From Ministeria vibrans ATCC 50519 (taxonomy: Eukaryota > Opisthokonta > Filasterea), in contig CALSCP010001679.1 in NCBI GenBank assembly GCA_943704425.1, forward strand, positions 78,388 to 142,387: 64,000 nt of DNA, read 5' to 3'. Below are positions 1-12,420 of the stretch, in pieces (the first letter of the stretch is position 1; each line of letters starts with the position of its first letter). A program made the translations under genes and the position numbers. The notes beneath the pieces are model-generated. The model did not search any database and was not told the DNA's origin. It saw only the letters and a list, made by a program, of their open reading frames with translations.

Positions 1-571
1 TCGGTAAGGCGGTTGTTGGCTGCACAAGCGAAGCGAGAGAAGAGACATTAGTGAAAAAAAAAAATCTGGTGGTTGTCACAAAAACAGACGCCGGCAATAA
101 TACGGCGCACGCGTGCGGGAAGCGCCTCAAGCATCAGGCTGTTTATCGCATAGAGGGCAGCGCGTGAGTGTACGCGGGTGTGCAAGATGCAAGTAAACAT
201 TCCGTTGTTGATTTGCGCGACAGGCGTTGGGCATCTGACGCGTCTGCACAGCCCACAGACACAAGGCATGCACAGTGAAAAAGGGCACAGTGAAAAGGCA
301 CAGGCGAGAGAGTGCGCTGGTTGTGCGAGTGCAAACACGCAAAAGGAATGTTGCCCTCTCTGTCAGATGAAAGCGCACAAGGCAGGCGTGCCGGCACAAA
401 ACAAGCGTGGCACACTATGCACCATGGTGTACCAGTGTGGGCGAGCGCCAGAGAGGGACGGGTAAGGGTTGCTTTTTTTTTTTTTTTCTCGTGTTTGGGA
501 TAATTATTCTTCTATTGGAATATGCAAAAGTCGACAAGAGAGTCGAATGAGCACGGGAGACGGCTGCGTAC
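1..571 (-). other. Intron and possible downstream exon of a partial minus-strand gene
   Basis: This stretch should hold the rest of the gene whose first exon is at 572-683. Read on the minus strand, a pyrimidine-rich segment ends in an AG near 250. It is followed by an open stretch to about 91 that translates as protein-like sequence rich in Ala, Leu and Arg (containing NSLMLEALPARVRRIIAG). A possible donor follows near 90. However, the phase left by exon 1 (1 nt) does not match the phase this candidate exon needs (2 nt). Either a middle exon is missing from my model or the candidate is wrong. No family was recognised, and I see no RNA gene here. Confidence 0.25.
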
Positions 572-683
572 CTTTGGCCAGCTCATCCTCAAGCGTCTGT
601 CCTGCGCCAGAGGCTGTAGTGAGGTCGAGAACGGCCAGGAAGTCGGCGAGGTGCTGAATTGTTTGGGCAAGCGCATCCGTCAT
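572..683 (-). CDS. First exon of an unidentified gene (partial)
   Basis: ATG at 683-681 opens a 112-nt exon (37 codons plus 1 nt). It starts MTDALAQTIQHLADFLAVL and continues to DELAKG. It ends at a clear donor (AAAG|GTACGC, with GT at 571-570) and leaves phase 1. The peptide is hydrophobic-helical and soluble-looking, with no signal peptide. The start is chosen because it is the only ATG ahead of the donor and the preceding sequence is low-complexity spacer. The remaining exons lie in 1-571 and probably beyond the window edge. The gene is downstream of and co-directional with the RNF121-like gene, separated from it by a 79-bp tandem repeat. I do not recognise the family. Confidence 0.4.
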
Positions 684-1146
684 GACTGAAGCAGACCGGA
701 AGTTGACAGGGCGCTCAGAGAATGGCCAGCGCAATACGATCACAATCCAGAGCTGTCTAAGTATCTGCAATCAGGTATTCAAGGAAATGACTAACTTTCG
801 CTTATATTTATTTGAGATCTAACATCCAACGGGCAGTCACACCACCAAGTAGCAGATTATATGTATTTGAAACACAATAACAGGCAGGTACACCAGTAGC
901 GGATTGTATTTATTTGAGATCTAACATCCAAATGATGCCTTGCGCACCAAACACAATAACAGGCAGGTACACCAGTAGCGGATTGTATTTATTTGAGATC
1001 TAACATCCAAATGATGCCTTGCGCACCAAACACAATAACAGGCAGGTACACCAGTAGCGGAATATATGTATTTGAGATCTAACATCCAAATGATACCTTG
1101 CGCACCAAACACAATAACAGGCAGGTACACCAGTAGCGGATTGTAT

Positions 1147-2794
<1,648 letters not shown>

Positions 2795-2950
2795 CGCAAC
2801 TTCAACTTCAGCCTAAGTCAGAGTCGAGACACACATATGAGATATTATCCTTTTTGTTTTGTATCTGCTGTAGTCCTAGTGTTACCATTGGTTTGAAGTT
2901 GTCGCTACTGCGCGCGCGAGACAAAATAGAAAATAATAATAAAAGAATTA

Positions 2951-2990
2951 TGATTGATCGATCATTGATGATTGATGAATGATGAGCGAT
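2951..2990. promoter_or_regulatory. GATCGATCA-type element upstream of the RNF121-like gene
   Basis: TTGATCGATCATTGATGATT followed by GATGAATGATGA lies 157-196 bp upstream of the inferred start codon. The same GATCGATCA(C/T)TGAT core occurs upstream of the rhomboid and YrhK-like genes, and a related form lies upstream of the golgin gene. A promoter role is inferred from recurrence and position only. Confidence 0.4.
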
Positions 2991-3038
2991 GAGACGATTG
3001 GAACATTATGATTCTTCATTAAAAATCTTATTAAACGG

Positions 3039-3540
3039 TCAAAGAACCGCTTCAGGAAAGAGATTGCCAGAAGGATAGACAAAGGAGTAGAGAGCTAGAC
3101 CGGAAAGGAAGCCTGTGAGATGGGCAGCGACATCAACACTGGCAATGGAGCCCGACTGGGAGAGAAGCGCATCCGCCACAAAATGGTACAGCACAACGTG
3201 AGCCGCATTCACTGTGTGACAGTGAGTAAAAAACAAAATGAGTATGTGGATCGGTGTCTGAGTAAGTATGTGGATCAGTGTGTCTGAGTGAGTGTGGGTG
3301 TGTGGATCAGTGTCTGGGTAAGTATGTGGATCGGTGTGTGATGGTGTGTGTGTACACGTATGTGCACGTCCCTATCTGTTTGTGACTGTGTGGCGACAAA
3401 AAAAAATGAATCATTACCATTGTATGTGCCAAAGACAAAGTTGCGCAGTGGATTGGATGCAATTTGGTAGCCCAAGAGCGCATTGATGGCACCACTGGCA
3501 CCAAGAGCACAGTCGTGCCAGCGCCCACTAAAACACACAC

Positions 3541-3573
<33 letters not shown>

Positions 3574-3960
3574 AGAACACTCAGTATAATGCATGTGTGT
3601 GAGTGAGTTGGGACTCGCATTAACCTCAATATTCTGGCGACCAATGAACCAAAGGCAGAACAGACTATTCCCATTGTGTAAACATACGCACAAGTGAGAG
3701 TCGAATGAGATTGGGCCATTTGAAGGCCAAGTACAGCCAATGAGACGCAATTCATTATTAGATGCATTAGATCTGCGAAAAGAGGAAAAAAATGTTAAGG
3801 TTGAACCGAACTTCGACGAAACTGACCGGCGTGACTAAACGCCGCTGTGAAAATGGTGTGAATGCGAAAGAGACGGAAAACGCCAAAGGGTGAGTTGGAG
3901 AAGTTGGTTTCAAGAATGCTCCCAAACGCAAGCGCATTGCGATTGTGTAGCTACATCACG

Positions 3961-4001
<41 letters not shown>

Positions 4002-4638
4002 AGCTGAGTCGCACTCGTTTTTCTCTTCTTCTCTCTTACTTGCCAGAGAATTCCAATGACCACGTTAACAATGATCAGATGTTCAATGAGTTGAGAAGGC
4101 GTCAGATGGTCAATGTACGAGCGCACGGAGAGCACTGGACCTGACTTGGCCAGTGCTCGATAGAGCTAGGACAGAACAGAGTCGCAATCCTAATGCTTAG
4201 TGCATCTCCAGTCAGCCACAAAGGTACCTTTGGGACGGGCAACCAGTGACCCGCCAGGCCAATAAAGGTGTTCTTTTTAGTGTCTGTCATCTATTAAGGG
4301 GAGTGGTCAGAAGAGCCGCTAGCGGGGCTCGTCGTGGAGCGTACGAGAGAGAAGAGCGCCACGTTCAAAAACCACTTGGGTGGGCCTGCCAAACACAACG
4401 CAAGTCAAGGCGCACTCGTTCAAAGGGCTGGTGGCCAAACCACAGTACCTTGACGCACGGGCAGGCTCAGCACCTCAGCATAGCCGTCGAGGCGTGTCTG
4501 CAAAAGACCTTCGTGGAAGTTCTAACATAACATATGAGTGAGTCACAACTTTGGTACAAGGAGTGAAACCTTTTCACGCGGCACCGTGAGTGCCAGACAG
4601 ACGCAAAGGGCGGCTGTGAAAGCGACGTATGTCTTCAT
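3039..4638 (-). CDS. PARL-like rhomboid intramembrane serine protease
   Basis: Nine small exons join in phase: 4638-4570, 4521-4449, 4385-4345, 4290-4228, 4165-4040, 3950-3827, 3772-3625, 3527-3418 and 3211-3039 (308 aa). The catalytic Ser is S226 in LGASGAINALLGYQ and the catalytic His is H282 in VDVAAHLTGFLSGLAL. The rhomboid motif around FSHADLMHLIMN is also present. The order of elements, and the hydrophobic segment before the core (HLIIVNVVIGILW), resemble mitochondrial PARL/Pcp1 proteases. The N-terminus (MKTYVAFTAALCVCLAL) is hydrophobic and could be a signal or an uncleaved transit segment, so location is uncertain. Introns contain CA repeats (about 3535-3573) and a 40-A run (3961-4000). 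A GATCGATCA element lies 64-88 bp upstream of the ATG. Confidence 0.88.
3961..4000. repeat. Homopolymer A40 in a rhomboid-gene intron
   Basis: Forty consecutive A on the plus strand are read as T40 immediately ahead of the acceptor AG at 3952-3951 on the coding strand. The run therefore sits at the polypyrimidine-tract position. Its exact length is likely to be unreliable in assembly. Confidence 0.9.
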
Positions 4639-4979
4639 CACGTAAAAAAAAAAAAAAGTAAAGACTAAAGTCTCTATTGACTGACTGAATCCATGATCTT
4701 TTAGTGATCGATCACTGATCACTCAGTTCTGTACGAATGAAACAAACGTCGTGGGCTCGCATGAGCATTGGGCAATGATCAATGCTAAGTTGGTACTGGG
4801 TACCCTGTCAATACTAAGTCTATCTTATGACTTGTGTTTGTGTTCACACTAAACCATCTACATTTAGTACGCATTATCATAAACTCCCACTGTACACATA
4901 TAAGGCAGATGAACCTTTTGAAACTACACACTAAATTGAACTGAACTGAACTTATCGTGAGAATTCTCAGAGACTTATA
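4639..4979. other. AT-rich intergenic spacer with the rhomboid promoter region
   Basis: This spacer separates the start of the rhomboid gene from the stop of the small gene upstream. It holds a short A run (4644-4657), the GATCGATCA element at 4702-4726 and otherwise unstructured AT-rich DNA. I see no coding exon or RNA gene. Confidence 0.6.
4702..4726. promoter_or_regulatory. GATCGATCA-type element upstream of the rhomboid gene
   Basis: GTGATCGATCACTGATCACT lies 64-88 bp upstream of the rhomboid ATG. It is two overlapping near-palindromes (GTGATCGATCAC and CTGATCAC). The core is shared with the copies at 2951 and 25939. Its function is inferred. Confidence 0.45.
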
Positions 4980-5350
4980 CTAGTCCTTTCCGTTGTGTAT
5001 TGATAGTGATGCGCTTAGACAAACAGGGGATATTATTCTTACATGCAGAGGTCTTCGGAGTGCGTTGTCGCCATGTAGGCGCGCCATTGTGACTCAAAAG
5101 TACCCCTCCCTTCTTCAGGCTCCTCGTTCGCGAAGCAAGCCTATGACAAGAAGATCAATACACAATAAGACCAAAGAGGTTGACGGTATCTGAATGAGTG
5201 CTTACTTCGGAAACGGTTGAGGGTTTTCTCAAGGGCGACGGCGGAGGCGCTTGCGGTGCAAGTCGTTCCATTAGAATGTCGGTCGAATTGACGAGGCATG
5301 CAGCTGCACAGCGAATGCGAGACAGTCAGCAGATCACTCCAAAAGCGCAT
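4980..5350 (-). CDS. Small four-exon gene of unknown function (tentative)
   Basis: Minus-strand exons 5350-5338, 5303-5206, 5140-5043 and 5013-4980 join in phase across three introns with strong donors (GTAAGC, GTAAGA). They encode about 80 aa beginning MRFWTACLVNSTDILMERLA and ending in IHNGKD plus stop. The middle part is Pro-rich (APQAPPPSPLRKPSTVSE), then acidic and polar (FANEEPEEGRGTFESQWRAY). Three consecutive phase matches and the amino-acid balance support a real gene. The 5' end is uncertain: the first exon could extend upstream to an acceptor near 5386, or translation could start at the internal Met in the second exon. No family was recognised. It is head-to-head with the membrane-protein gene across the gap. 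Confidence 0.45.
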
Positions 5351-5502
5351 TCGAGGCGCCAGAGTGGCCCAACGGCGCACCCTGGACACAAAACAACCCC
5401 TCCACACAACATCATAACACACACCACTAATGTACATGCGTCATCCGACACACCATATATATCGCGTTTCGATAACACCCAAAGTCAACGCCTGAGAGGT
5501 CA

Positions 5503-5512
5503 NNNNNNNNNN
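5503..5512. other. Assembly gap (10 N)
   Basis: Ten undetermined bases lie between the small minus-strand gene and the membrane-protein gene. The 5' exon and start of the latter probably lie in or just before the gap. The flanks show no obvious duplication. Confidence 0.99.
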
Positions 5513-6649
5513 CACAGGCCGAGTACAAGGATACTTTCAAGCCTACTCCTCCGCTTCATCAACACCCCCCTTGCGGCGCCTCCGTCTGCGTCTGCCGCTG
5601 AGCCGGCGGCCCGCTGGCTGCGCGTCGGTGCTCTCGTGCGCTTCCTGGTAGGCTTCCTCGCGACGTACGTTGTCTTTGCGCTCGCGACCGCCATGCTCTT
5701 CGCCTCGTCCGTTGCCGACGGCGCCCGTCTCGGCTTTGGCGCCCTCTTCATGGCTGCTGGCTTTCTGGCCTGGTCGGGCCGTCTCGATCCGCTTGCGCTG
5801 CCCGTCTTTGCCGATCCGCTGCTCATGGGCTTCTCGTATGCCCTCCTCGTCACCGTCAACCCCTGCACCGTGCCCTTCCTGGCCTTTGTCCTCTCCCTCC
5901 ACACCCACCATGCTCTCCCGGCCCTCCTGGCCTTTGGCTGTGGCCTCGTCTCGCCCGCCGTTGCCTTTGCGATCATCGGCCGTTCGGCTCTCTCCTTCTT
6001 CCGCCGCAACGCACAACTCCTCAACCGCCTCAACCGCCTCATGAACATCGTGCTCTTCTGCAGCGGCATCTACGTCGCCGCCGGCACCTGGCTCATCACA
6101 CCAGCCAACACCGTCGTCAGCGGCGTCTGTCTCATCGCCTCACTGCGTCTCCTCTTCACGCGCTCCTTCGATCCCGCTCTGCCCACCACTCGCTGGCGCC
6201 AACTCGCCCTTGTGCTTGCCTGCACCACCACCTCCATCTTCATCACCCTCTGCCCCCTGCCCTTCCTCCACGACCAGTCTCGCCACGCCTTCATCGCCCT
6301 CGTCCTCAACACCGACCCTAGCACCAGCCACTCAGACGACTCCTTAGACACCGACGACGACGACTCATGGCTCGCCACCGTCAACACCACCACCACTGCG
6401 ACAGACCTCAACGTAACCTCCGACACACCTACGCTTACCAGTGACTCAACTCTTCCCTCTCTTCTTCTCCCTTGCGACCCCCAGACGTCACTCAGTCCCA
6501 CCGGTGGCTGTGCTCCAATCGACTTACTCGATCCATGCGATACATGTCAAGTCTGTCTTGCGCTCTATCTGCTTGCCGTCGTCTCCGTTGCGCTCTCGCT
6601 TGCAATGCACTTGAGGGCCACTCTCAAGAAACAAGCATTGCCCACGTAG
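5513..6649 (+). CDS. Multi-pass membrane protein, weakly CcdA/DsbD-like; 5' end missing
   Basis: The frame is open from the gap to TAG at 6647-6649 (about 378 aa), with roughly eight hydrophobic segments and no Met before the first one, so the start is lost. The segment LLVTVNPCTVPFLAFVLSL, with a Pro-flanked Cys early in a helix, and the following AFGCGLVSPAVAFAIIGRSA resemble the Cys-bearing helices of the CcdA/DsbD thiol-disulfide transporter family. That similarity is my impression and not certain. A luminal or cytosolic loop near the C-terminus is acidic and Ser/Thr-rich (SDDSLDTDDDDSW), followed by a Cys cluster (DPCDTCQVC) and a last helix. An apparent longer frame reaching 5198 crosses the gap and overlaps the minus-strand small gene, so I do not use it. 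Confidence 0.55.
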   Translation, partial: HRPSTRILSSLLLRFINTPLAAPPSASAAEPAARWLRVGALVRFLVGFLATYVVFALATAMLFASSVADGARLGFGALFMAAGFLAWSGRLDPLALPVFADPLLMGFSYALLVTVNPCTVPFLAFVLSLHTHHALPALLAFGCGLVSPAVAFAIIGRSALSFFRRNAQLLNRLNRLMNIVLFCSGIYVAAGTWLITPANTVVSGVCLIASLRLLFTRSFDPALPTTRWRQLALVLACTTTSIFITLCPLPFLHDQSRHAFIALVLNTDPSTSHSDDSLDTDDDDSWLATVNTTTTATDLNVTSDTPTLTSDSTLPSLLLPCDPQTSLSPTGGCAPIDLLDPCDTCQVCLALYLLAVVSVALSLAMHLRATLKKQALPT

Positions 6650-6837
6650 AGGAATCATTGCAAGAAAGATCAATATTGTACTTTAGTATTAGTGATGATT
6701 TGTATTTGTGCTCTTTTGCACACACACACACATACCTTTTGTTTGGGATTGATAGTAAACTAACTATGACTTTTGTTACATAAAATAACGCAAATGTCTT
6801 CATTCTCACACAATACATATCCTGTTCTCTTTATTAC

Positions 6838-8283
6838 TTACAAATAGGGCAAAAGTGGCTCTCTCGTCTGCACTTTGCGCTCTCTCTTTTTGCGTTCCGT
6901 TTCCGTCAGCTCAGCCAATCGTACTTTGCGCTCCCACAAACTCACTTTCCGGCGCATTTCCGTCACTTCCCCCTTCAATCGCACATACTCAATCACATCG
7001 GGCGCTCGATGCGTTTCCCGCATTTTCCGCTCCCTCTCGTTCACTCGTTCCGCTCTTTCCCGCTCCTTTTCCGCTCGACCTAATTCCGTCTCAATCCGTC
7101 CAATCAGATCTTTCCGCTGCTCCAACTCACTCTGGGCCCTTTCGCTCGTCCGCAGTGCTTGTTCTAGCTCCTCTTTCAGTCGCCCCAATTCCTGTACACC
7201 CAAATTAAGAATATAATATAATAACAATATTCATTAATTTTTATTTTTATGATTGGTTCAATTTATTTTGTTGATTGTGTGTGTTTTAAATGTACCTTTT
7301 GTGACTTTGACGCAATCACTTTCAATCGACTCGTTTCTGCATTTTTCTGCTTCACAATTTCATGTCGTTCATCAATTTCAATGCGCATCCGATCCATATC
7401 GACCGCATGAAGAACCTTAAAAAAAATTAATCATATTCGACTGTAACATCCATGTCATTTTTTTGTACCTCTCCCTTCTCCTCCTTTTCTTTGATCAATT
7501 GAAGCGTGCGCAAAATCTGTCCTCTCAGTGTTCCATTGCGCAAGCGCAGCTTTTCAATGGTTCCGTCGCGCTGGCGTTGCTTCTCTTCGTGAAAGCGGAT
7601 GAGTCGCTCGGCCGACACTGCGCCACTTTGACTGGTGCCCTCCGCCGCCTTCCGCTCAAGACTACGACGGAAATCAAACTCAAACATGCGCTGATCCAGC
7701 GTGGACTGCTCGTGTTCTTCGCACACAGACCGAAGAGTCGAAACCTACAAGTGAAATATACAATTATATTATAAGAATGATGATCAATGATGTAATGTTA
7801 TTACTATCATTTATAATCATAATACTAAATGATTCTCTCTCTCCGATCTTCTTTACCTGTCGTTGCATCTGCTCCTTTGCTCTCTTGTGCAGCTTCTGAA
7901 GACGTTCAAGTTCCCCATCGGCAATGAGAAACTTCTGCTCAAACGTCAGAGTGAGCTCGTCACACTGATCGTCCGAGACTGAATCAACAGTCTCGTGCAT
8001 GCGCTGCTGTTCCTGCTCTCGCGACGCTGTCGACACATTGTCCCACGTTTCGTCGTCGTGCCCGCTTGCTAGATACGACTCAAAAAGTTGATTCTCAAGC
8101 TCAATCTCCTGCGAAATATATAAAAGCGATGGTTGCCAAGGAAACCAATGTGTGTGTGTTTGTTTTTACCTTATTGCGCCTTCGCGCATCCTCTAACATG
8201 GCCTCCAATTCACCCGTGGGGTACTGGTCCAACGTGGCCGTAAGGTCAACGAGTGTTTGCTCAGTTTCTTTGATTGATGTCAT
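6838..8283 (-). CDS. CCDC113: CCDC113 (CFAP263)-like axonemal coiled-coil protein
   Basis: Five exons, all in phase 0, join: 8283-8170, 8108-7857, 7744-7469, 7415-7296 and 7191-6838 (371 aa; human CCDC113 has about 377). The protein is almost entirely coiled coil. Family landmarks occur in order: LTFEQKFLIADGELERL, a central KLRLRNGTLRGQILR, a short exon (VLHAVDMDRMRIEIDE), and the C-terminal block RAPDVIEYVRLKGEV followed by SLWERKVRLAEL, which matches the conserved C-terminus of this family. CCDC113 and its relative CCDC96 are cilia/flagella proteins linked to axoneme and satellite structures, so this gene implies a flagellated cell stage. It converges on the membrane-protein gene 188 bp away. 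Confidence 0.85.
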
Positions 8284-8350
8284 TGTACAAACAGAAAAAA
8301 TAATAAAATCCAATCGATTATCAGAGAAGAAAAATTGTACATTGTAGTGA

Positions 8351-11300
8351 TCAACTCTCTGGGTCCGTTCCGTACTCACTCTCGTCGGTGCTGAAATTCA
8401 CATCGAGCAACGGCGCACTCAGCTCTTTCTTGACGACGTCGGCATACGTGAGCGGACACAACACTCCCTCTGCGTCTCCCACCGCCTCCTCCCCCTCCTT
8501 TGTGTTCTCGTCCACTTTCTCTGTCGGCATGGATGTGTTGCGTATCGTCTCAACACTCGCACGAATAGGACGGGGCAGGCAGAAGCGGAATGGGTAAAGG
8601 AGACGCGCAAGACGGAGGGTCTCCGACGAGTCCTGGAGCACGTCGCGCGCACAGCGAAATGCCTCGAGAAAGTGCGACATGTCACTCTGAAAGCACTCAG
8701 TGGTCAGTTTGTCGGGCGACGAGAGGGTAAAGAGCAAATTGGAATAGTGCATAACATAGCGACGGGTCGCAGTCAGACGCAGAGTGGCATCGACCATCAA
8801 GTGGCGCACAGTCGAGCGCAACAGGTCATTCTGCGCAAACCGCAGTCCGTCAAAGGTCAACAATGACTCCTCCACTAGCCCAAAGAGCAGTTCTTCTGTC
8901 TCCTCCACAGGCAGCGCAAAGACCGAGGCAGCCGCACACGGGTCAAACGGAGTGGCAAAGATCGAAAGAAGCATCATGGAACTCTGAACGAGAGAGAGAG
9001 TCAGTATATCACGAGATCGATGAAAGAGTGAAAAGGACCTTTTGCTCTTGTTCGAGCAGATTGAACGTCTCAATGAGCCCAATGGATTCGGCGAGTTTCG
9101 CTTTGGGGTGATCTGCAGACTCATCGGGCGCACTGAGGCGCGCAAGAACACCCTCAATGCGACTGAGTGAGAGGCGTTTAAGCTGCGAGCTGAGCACACG
9201 AATGGCAAGTGGGAGGAAAGACGCAGCACGAGCAAGTTGGAGGGACAGCGAAGCAGTTAGGGATGGTAGGAAATAATGCACGAGCGACAGACTAGTAAAA
9301 GTGATGGAGAAGGGAAAACGAACAGAGAGAGAGAAAGAGAGAACGTGATGGAATTGAGTAAGTGATTGACTAAAGTGTGTGTTTTTCTACCTTGATTCCT
9401 CTGATAGCTCACCAATTCGCCTAAACCACACACACACAAAAAAAAAAACAATATTAAGCAAAAAATAATAATAACGATAACTTTGGTACAGATTGAGTGC
9501 GTTTGGCGCAAAAGACTCAATTTCAATGCGACGCCGCGATGTCACCAACACAAGAGCATCGTGTGCGCGCGGAAGAAGATCCTATGTTGACACACAACAT
9601 TCATCATCAAACACCAAAAAAATTATTATGGTCAAAGTGCGTGACTCTTACAGTGACAAGAGAGAGATTGGAACAGTTTTCAATCACAAGAATTGAACGT
9701 TTTCCGCTAAACACGTGGTTGTATTCAGAGCGAATATGCCCACTGTCCTTTCGATCAATGTGCTACAAGAGAGAAAATTCAATTCGATAAATTAAAACTT
9801 GATTCGTTTGATCACTTGTTTTACCTTTTCCGGGAATTTGGTGTGAATAATAATCGTCATAGCGTCTTCAATGGATAAATACTGGAGCAAAGATAGAGAG
9901 AGAGAGAAAGGAAGGAGAAAGAAACAAAGTGATAAAGAGAGAGAGAAAGAAAGGAAGGAGAAAGAAACATAGATAGAGAATAAGTAGTTAATCTATTGCA
10001 AAATCGACAAAATTAAAAGACGAATAATTTAATGTACTTTGTCGTTTTCAAACCCTTTGAGACTGACAAAGAGCCAATTGTGCGGGAAAATGGGTCTGAA
10101 ACGCTCAGCCAATCTCTGAGCGAGAGCGGATTTACCCGCACCGGCAGGACCAAAGAGACAGACCACGTGACAGCTCACGCGCGAAGACGAAAAGACGCGC
10201 TGTTCAATCAACTAACAGACAGCAACAGAAAAGTAAGAAGGGATAAGGAACAACAAAAAGAGATAGAGGAAGGCAGGGAGGGAGAAGAATCGTAAAGGAA
10301 GAGAAAACAAACGAGAAAGCGTGAGGGTCAAAATTGGCACAATAATGAAACACACAAAGATAAATTAATACTACTAATCCTACATGACAATCAGGTAGAT
10401 AGAAAAAACTTTACACGTAGTATTGTAAAATGACAACCCGGCATAAAAAGGGGGTTTGTTTGTACCTTAATTTCGGATTCTCTGCCAACCAATTCCGGCG
10501 AGACAATCTCAGTGTCCTCATTCGCACTTGCGTTGACTTTCCACGCGCGAGACAGTCTCTCTTGCACAAGTGACACATCTAGTACCTGAAATAGCCAATA
10601 ATTAAAGAGGCTTCTGACGCTTCGGTGGATCAGATTGTGCTCTCACTTCAACAGAGCCGTCGCGTTTGATGAATGCGTGTCCTGTGTTGTTGAAGTAGAC
10701 GGGCGAAATTCCCTTCGAGACATGAATCTCGAGAACAAAGAAGTCCGGTTGGTCGTCTGCGTTGTACTCGCGACGTCCCTTGCGCTGCTGCTGCTGGTGG
10801 TGCTTGGACGACGCAACTTCGTCAATGTACATCTCAATCTCGTCGTCGTGTAGTCGTGCGCCTTTGCGTCCCTTTTTGCTTTTGATTGGGGATGTGGGTG
10901 ATCGAGCTTGCTGGGGATGGTGGGATCGTTGTACAGGTACAAGGCGGACGCGCAACAATGACGGATCAACCTACAACAGAGTCTGCACAGTGAACTTATC
11001 ACTGGAGTTTCATACCTGAGGACGAAACTGCCCAATCTACAAAAGCGAATGCAACAAATGAGTCCAACGCACCCCCAATCGGTTGCCAGTGCACCCAAGT
11101 ACCTGTGAGTCGATAGTCAAGTGGATGTCGTCGCGCTGCTTGCGCGTAAGCAGCATTCCGCGCACAACGCCATTGTCTACACACCACACGAACTCACATC
11201 GACCAAACACCCACTAAGCACCACATTCCGCGCACCTTCAATGCCGCAGTACAACGTCCCGCCGTCCGTATTCTACAAAGACGCCCCAGGAGTCAGCCGC

Positions 11301-11480
11301 AGTGCCGTGGGAGCGCACAGAGAGCGTACGAGAAAGGCATTGACATATTTCTTGACGTGCACAGCGACAAGACCCGACGTGCACCGCTTGAACTCATGGT
11401 ACCGGTCCTCCTCCATCACCACTCGCTCCCCTTTGACATAGAAATCACGTTCGTCCATAACGACAAAAATTAGGAGAAAG

Positions 11481-11514
<34 letters not shown>

Positions 11515-12362
11515 GGCTGACACGAGAAAAAAAAAAGGAAGAATAAGGAGTGAGACGTACGGATGGGGTCAGCGGGGAGGGAGGGGGGTAAGAAGTCGTG
11601 GAGGAAGTGGTGGTCCAAGTCCATGGGGTCGGGGTGGTCGGGGGCGGACAGGGGCGGACTGGCTGCCGCTGTCGTCGGGTTGGAGACGGAGCTGCGTCGG
11701 GAGCCAAAGCTCGACGGCGTCTCGTCGTGCGAGCAGCCCGCCGTCCATGCCCGCACGTCGCTCATCCGGTCGCACCACGACGCTACACCATCCCGTTAGT
11801 ATTGCGCAGCCGATGAGTCACGCGATGAGAAACGCTTTAAAAAAAATTTTTTTTTCACACACACACACAGAGACAGAAGGAGACGCAACAACCACTCGGA
11901 CTCCATACCGGTCTGTAGCATAGTGGTCCAGTACGCAGGGGCTGACGTGCTATCCGTGAAGGCGCCTTTCCTTCGTTTCTATAAGCAGAGTGTTTAATAT
12001 ATTCAGCGTGTCGCATTTTTTTTTTTTTTTTTGAAAAAGCAATGAGGAGAGCGTACGGAGAGGGAATGAGGGAGGGAGGCAGGATCGACATCTTCGGGGG
12101 CAGCATCGTCGAAGGTAGACGAGCGGCGTTTGTGCGAGCGACGGCACGAGATGGAGATAGGGAGACTCGAGCCAAAGGCGGGCGCGCGCTCTTCGGGCGG
12201 CGATGCGGACGTCCACGAGCCGCTCGAGGGCGAGGGGGTATCCATGGAGGGCGCGGGGGGAGGGCTGTGGTGGACGGGTCTGTGGCTTGGTTGAGGCGAT
12301 GGGGAGACAATATTTGATTGAAATAAGGATTCATTTATTTGGGATTTTGGGTCGAATGACAA
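8351..12362 (-). CDS. Schlafen AlbA_2 domain fused to an NB-ARC (STAND) ATPase
   Basis: Thirteen core exons join in phase: 11458-11330, 11272-11236, 11176-11103, 11036-11016, 10970-10647, 10585-10466, 10211-10038, 9881-9825, 9762-9652, 9581-9490, 9420-9391, 9291-9039 and 8983-8351 (684 aa counted from Met at 11458). Residues 5-195 form a Schlafen AlbA_2 domain: GERVVMEEDRYHEFKR, then NTDGGTLYCGIEDNGVVRG. Glu17, Glu22 and Asp56 align with the catalytic carboxylates of Schlafen RNases. An NB-ARC module follows: VGRE, P-loop GPAGAGKS (256-263), Walker-B-like SILVIEN, VLVTSRRR, FLPLA (415-419), then a winged-helix-like region and an acidic tail. Three further phase-consistent exons upstream (12362-12057, 11978-11909, 11782-11561; Ser/Pro-rich) probably belong to the same gene. 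The intron joining them to 11458 lacks a usable AG next to a 33-T run, so that junction is uncertain. Confidence 0.85.
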
Positions 12363-12389
12363 ATTATTATTGATAAAGGTTGACGATTT

Positions 12390-12420
<31 letters not shown>

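Noticed and set aside
5198-5502. Plus-strand N-terminal extension of the membrane protein across the N gap
   Set aside because: It crosses undetermined bases, has an unlikely low-complexity sequence and overlaps minus-strand exons with good splice sites.
11445-11520. Poly-Phe continuation of the Schlafen/NB-ARC coding region through the T run
   Set aside because: It would require translating about a dozen Phe codons from a homopolymer; an intron with a disturbed acceptor is more likely.
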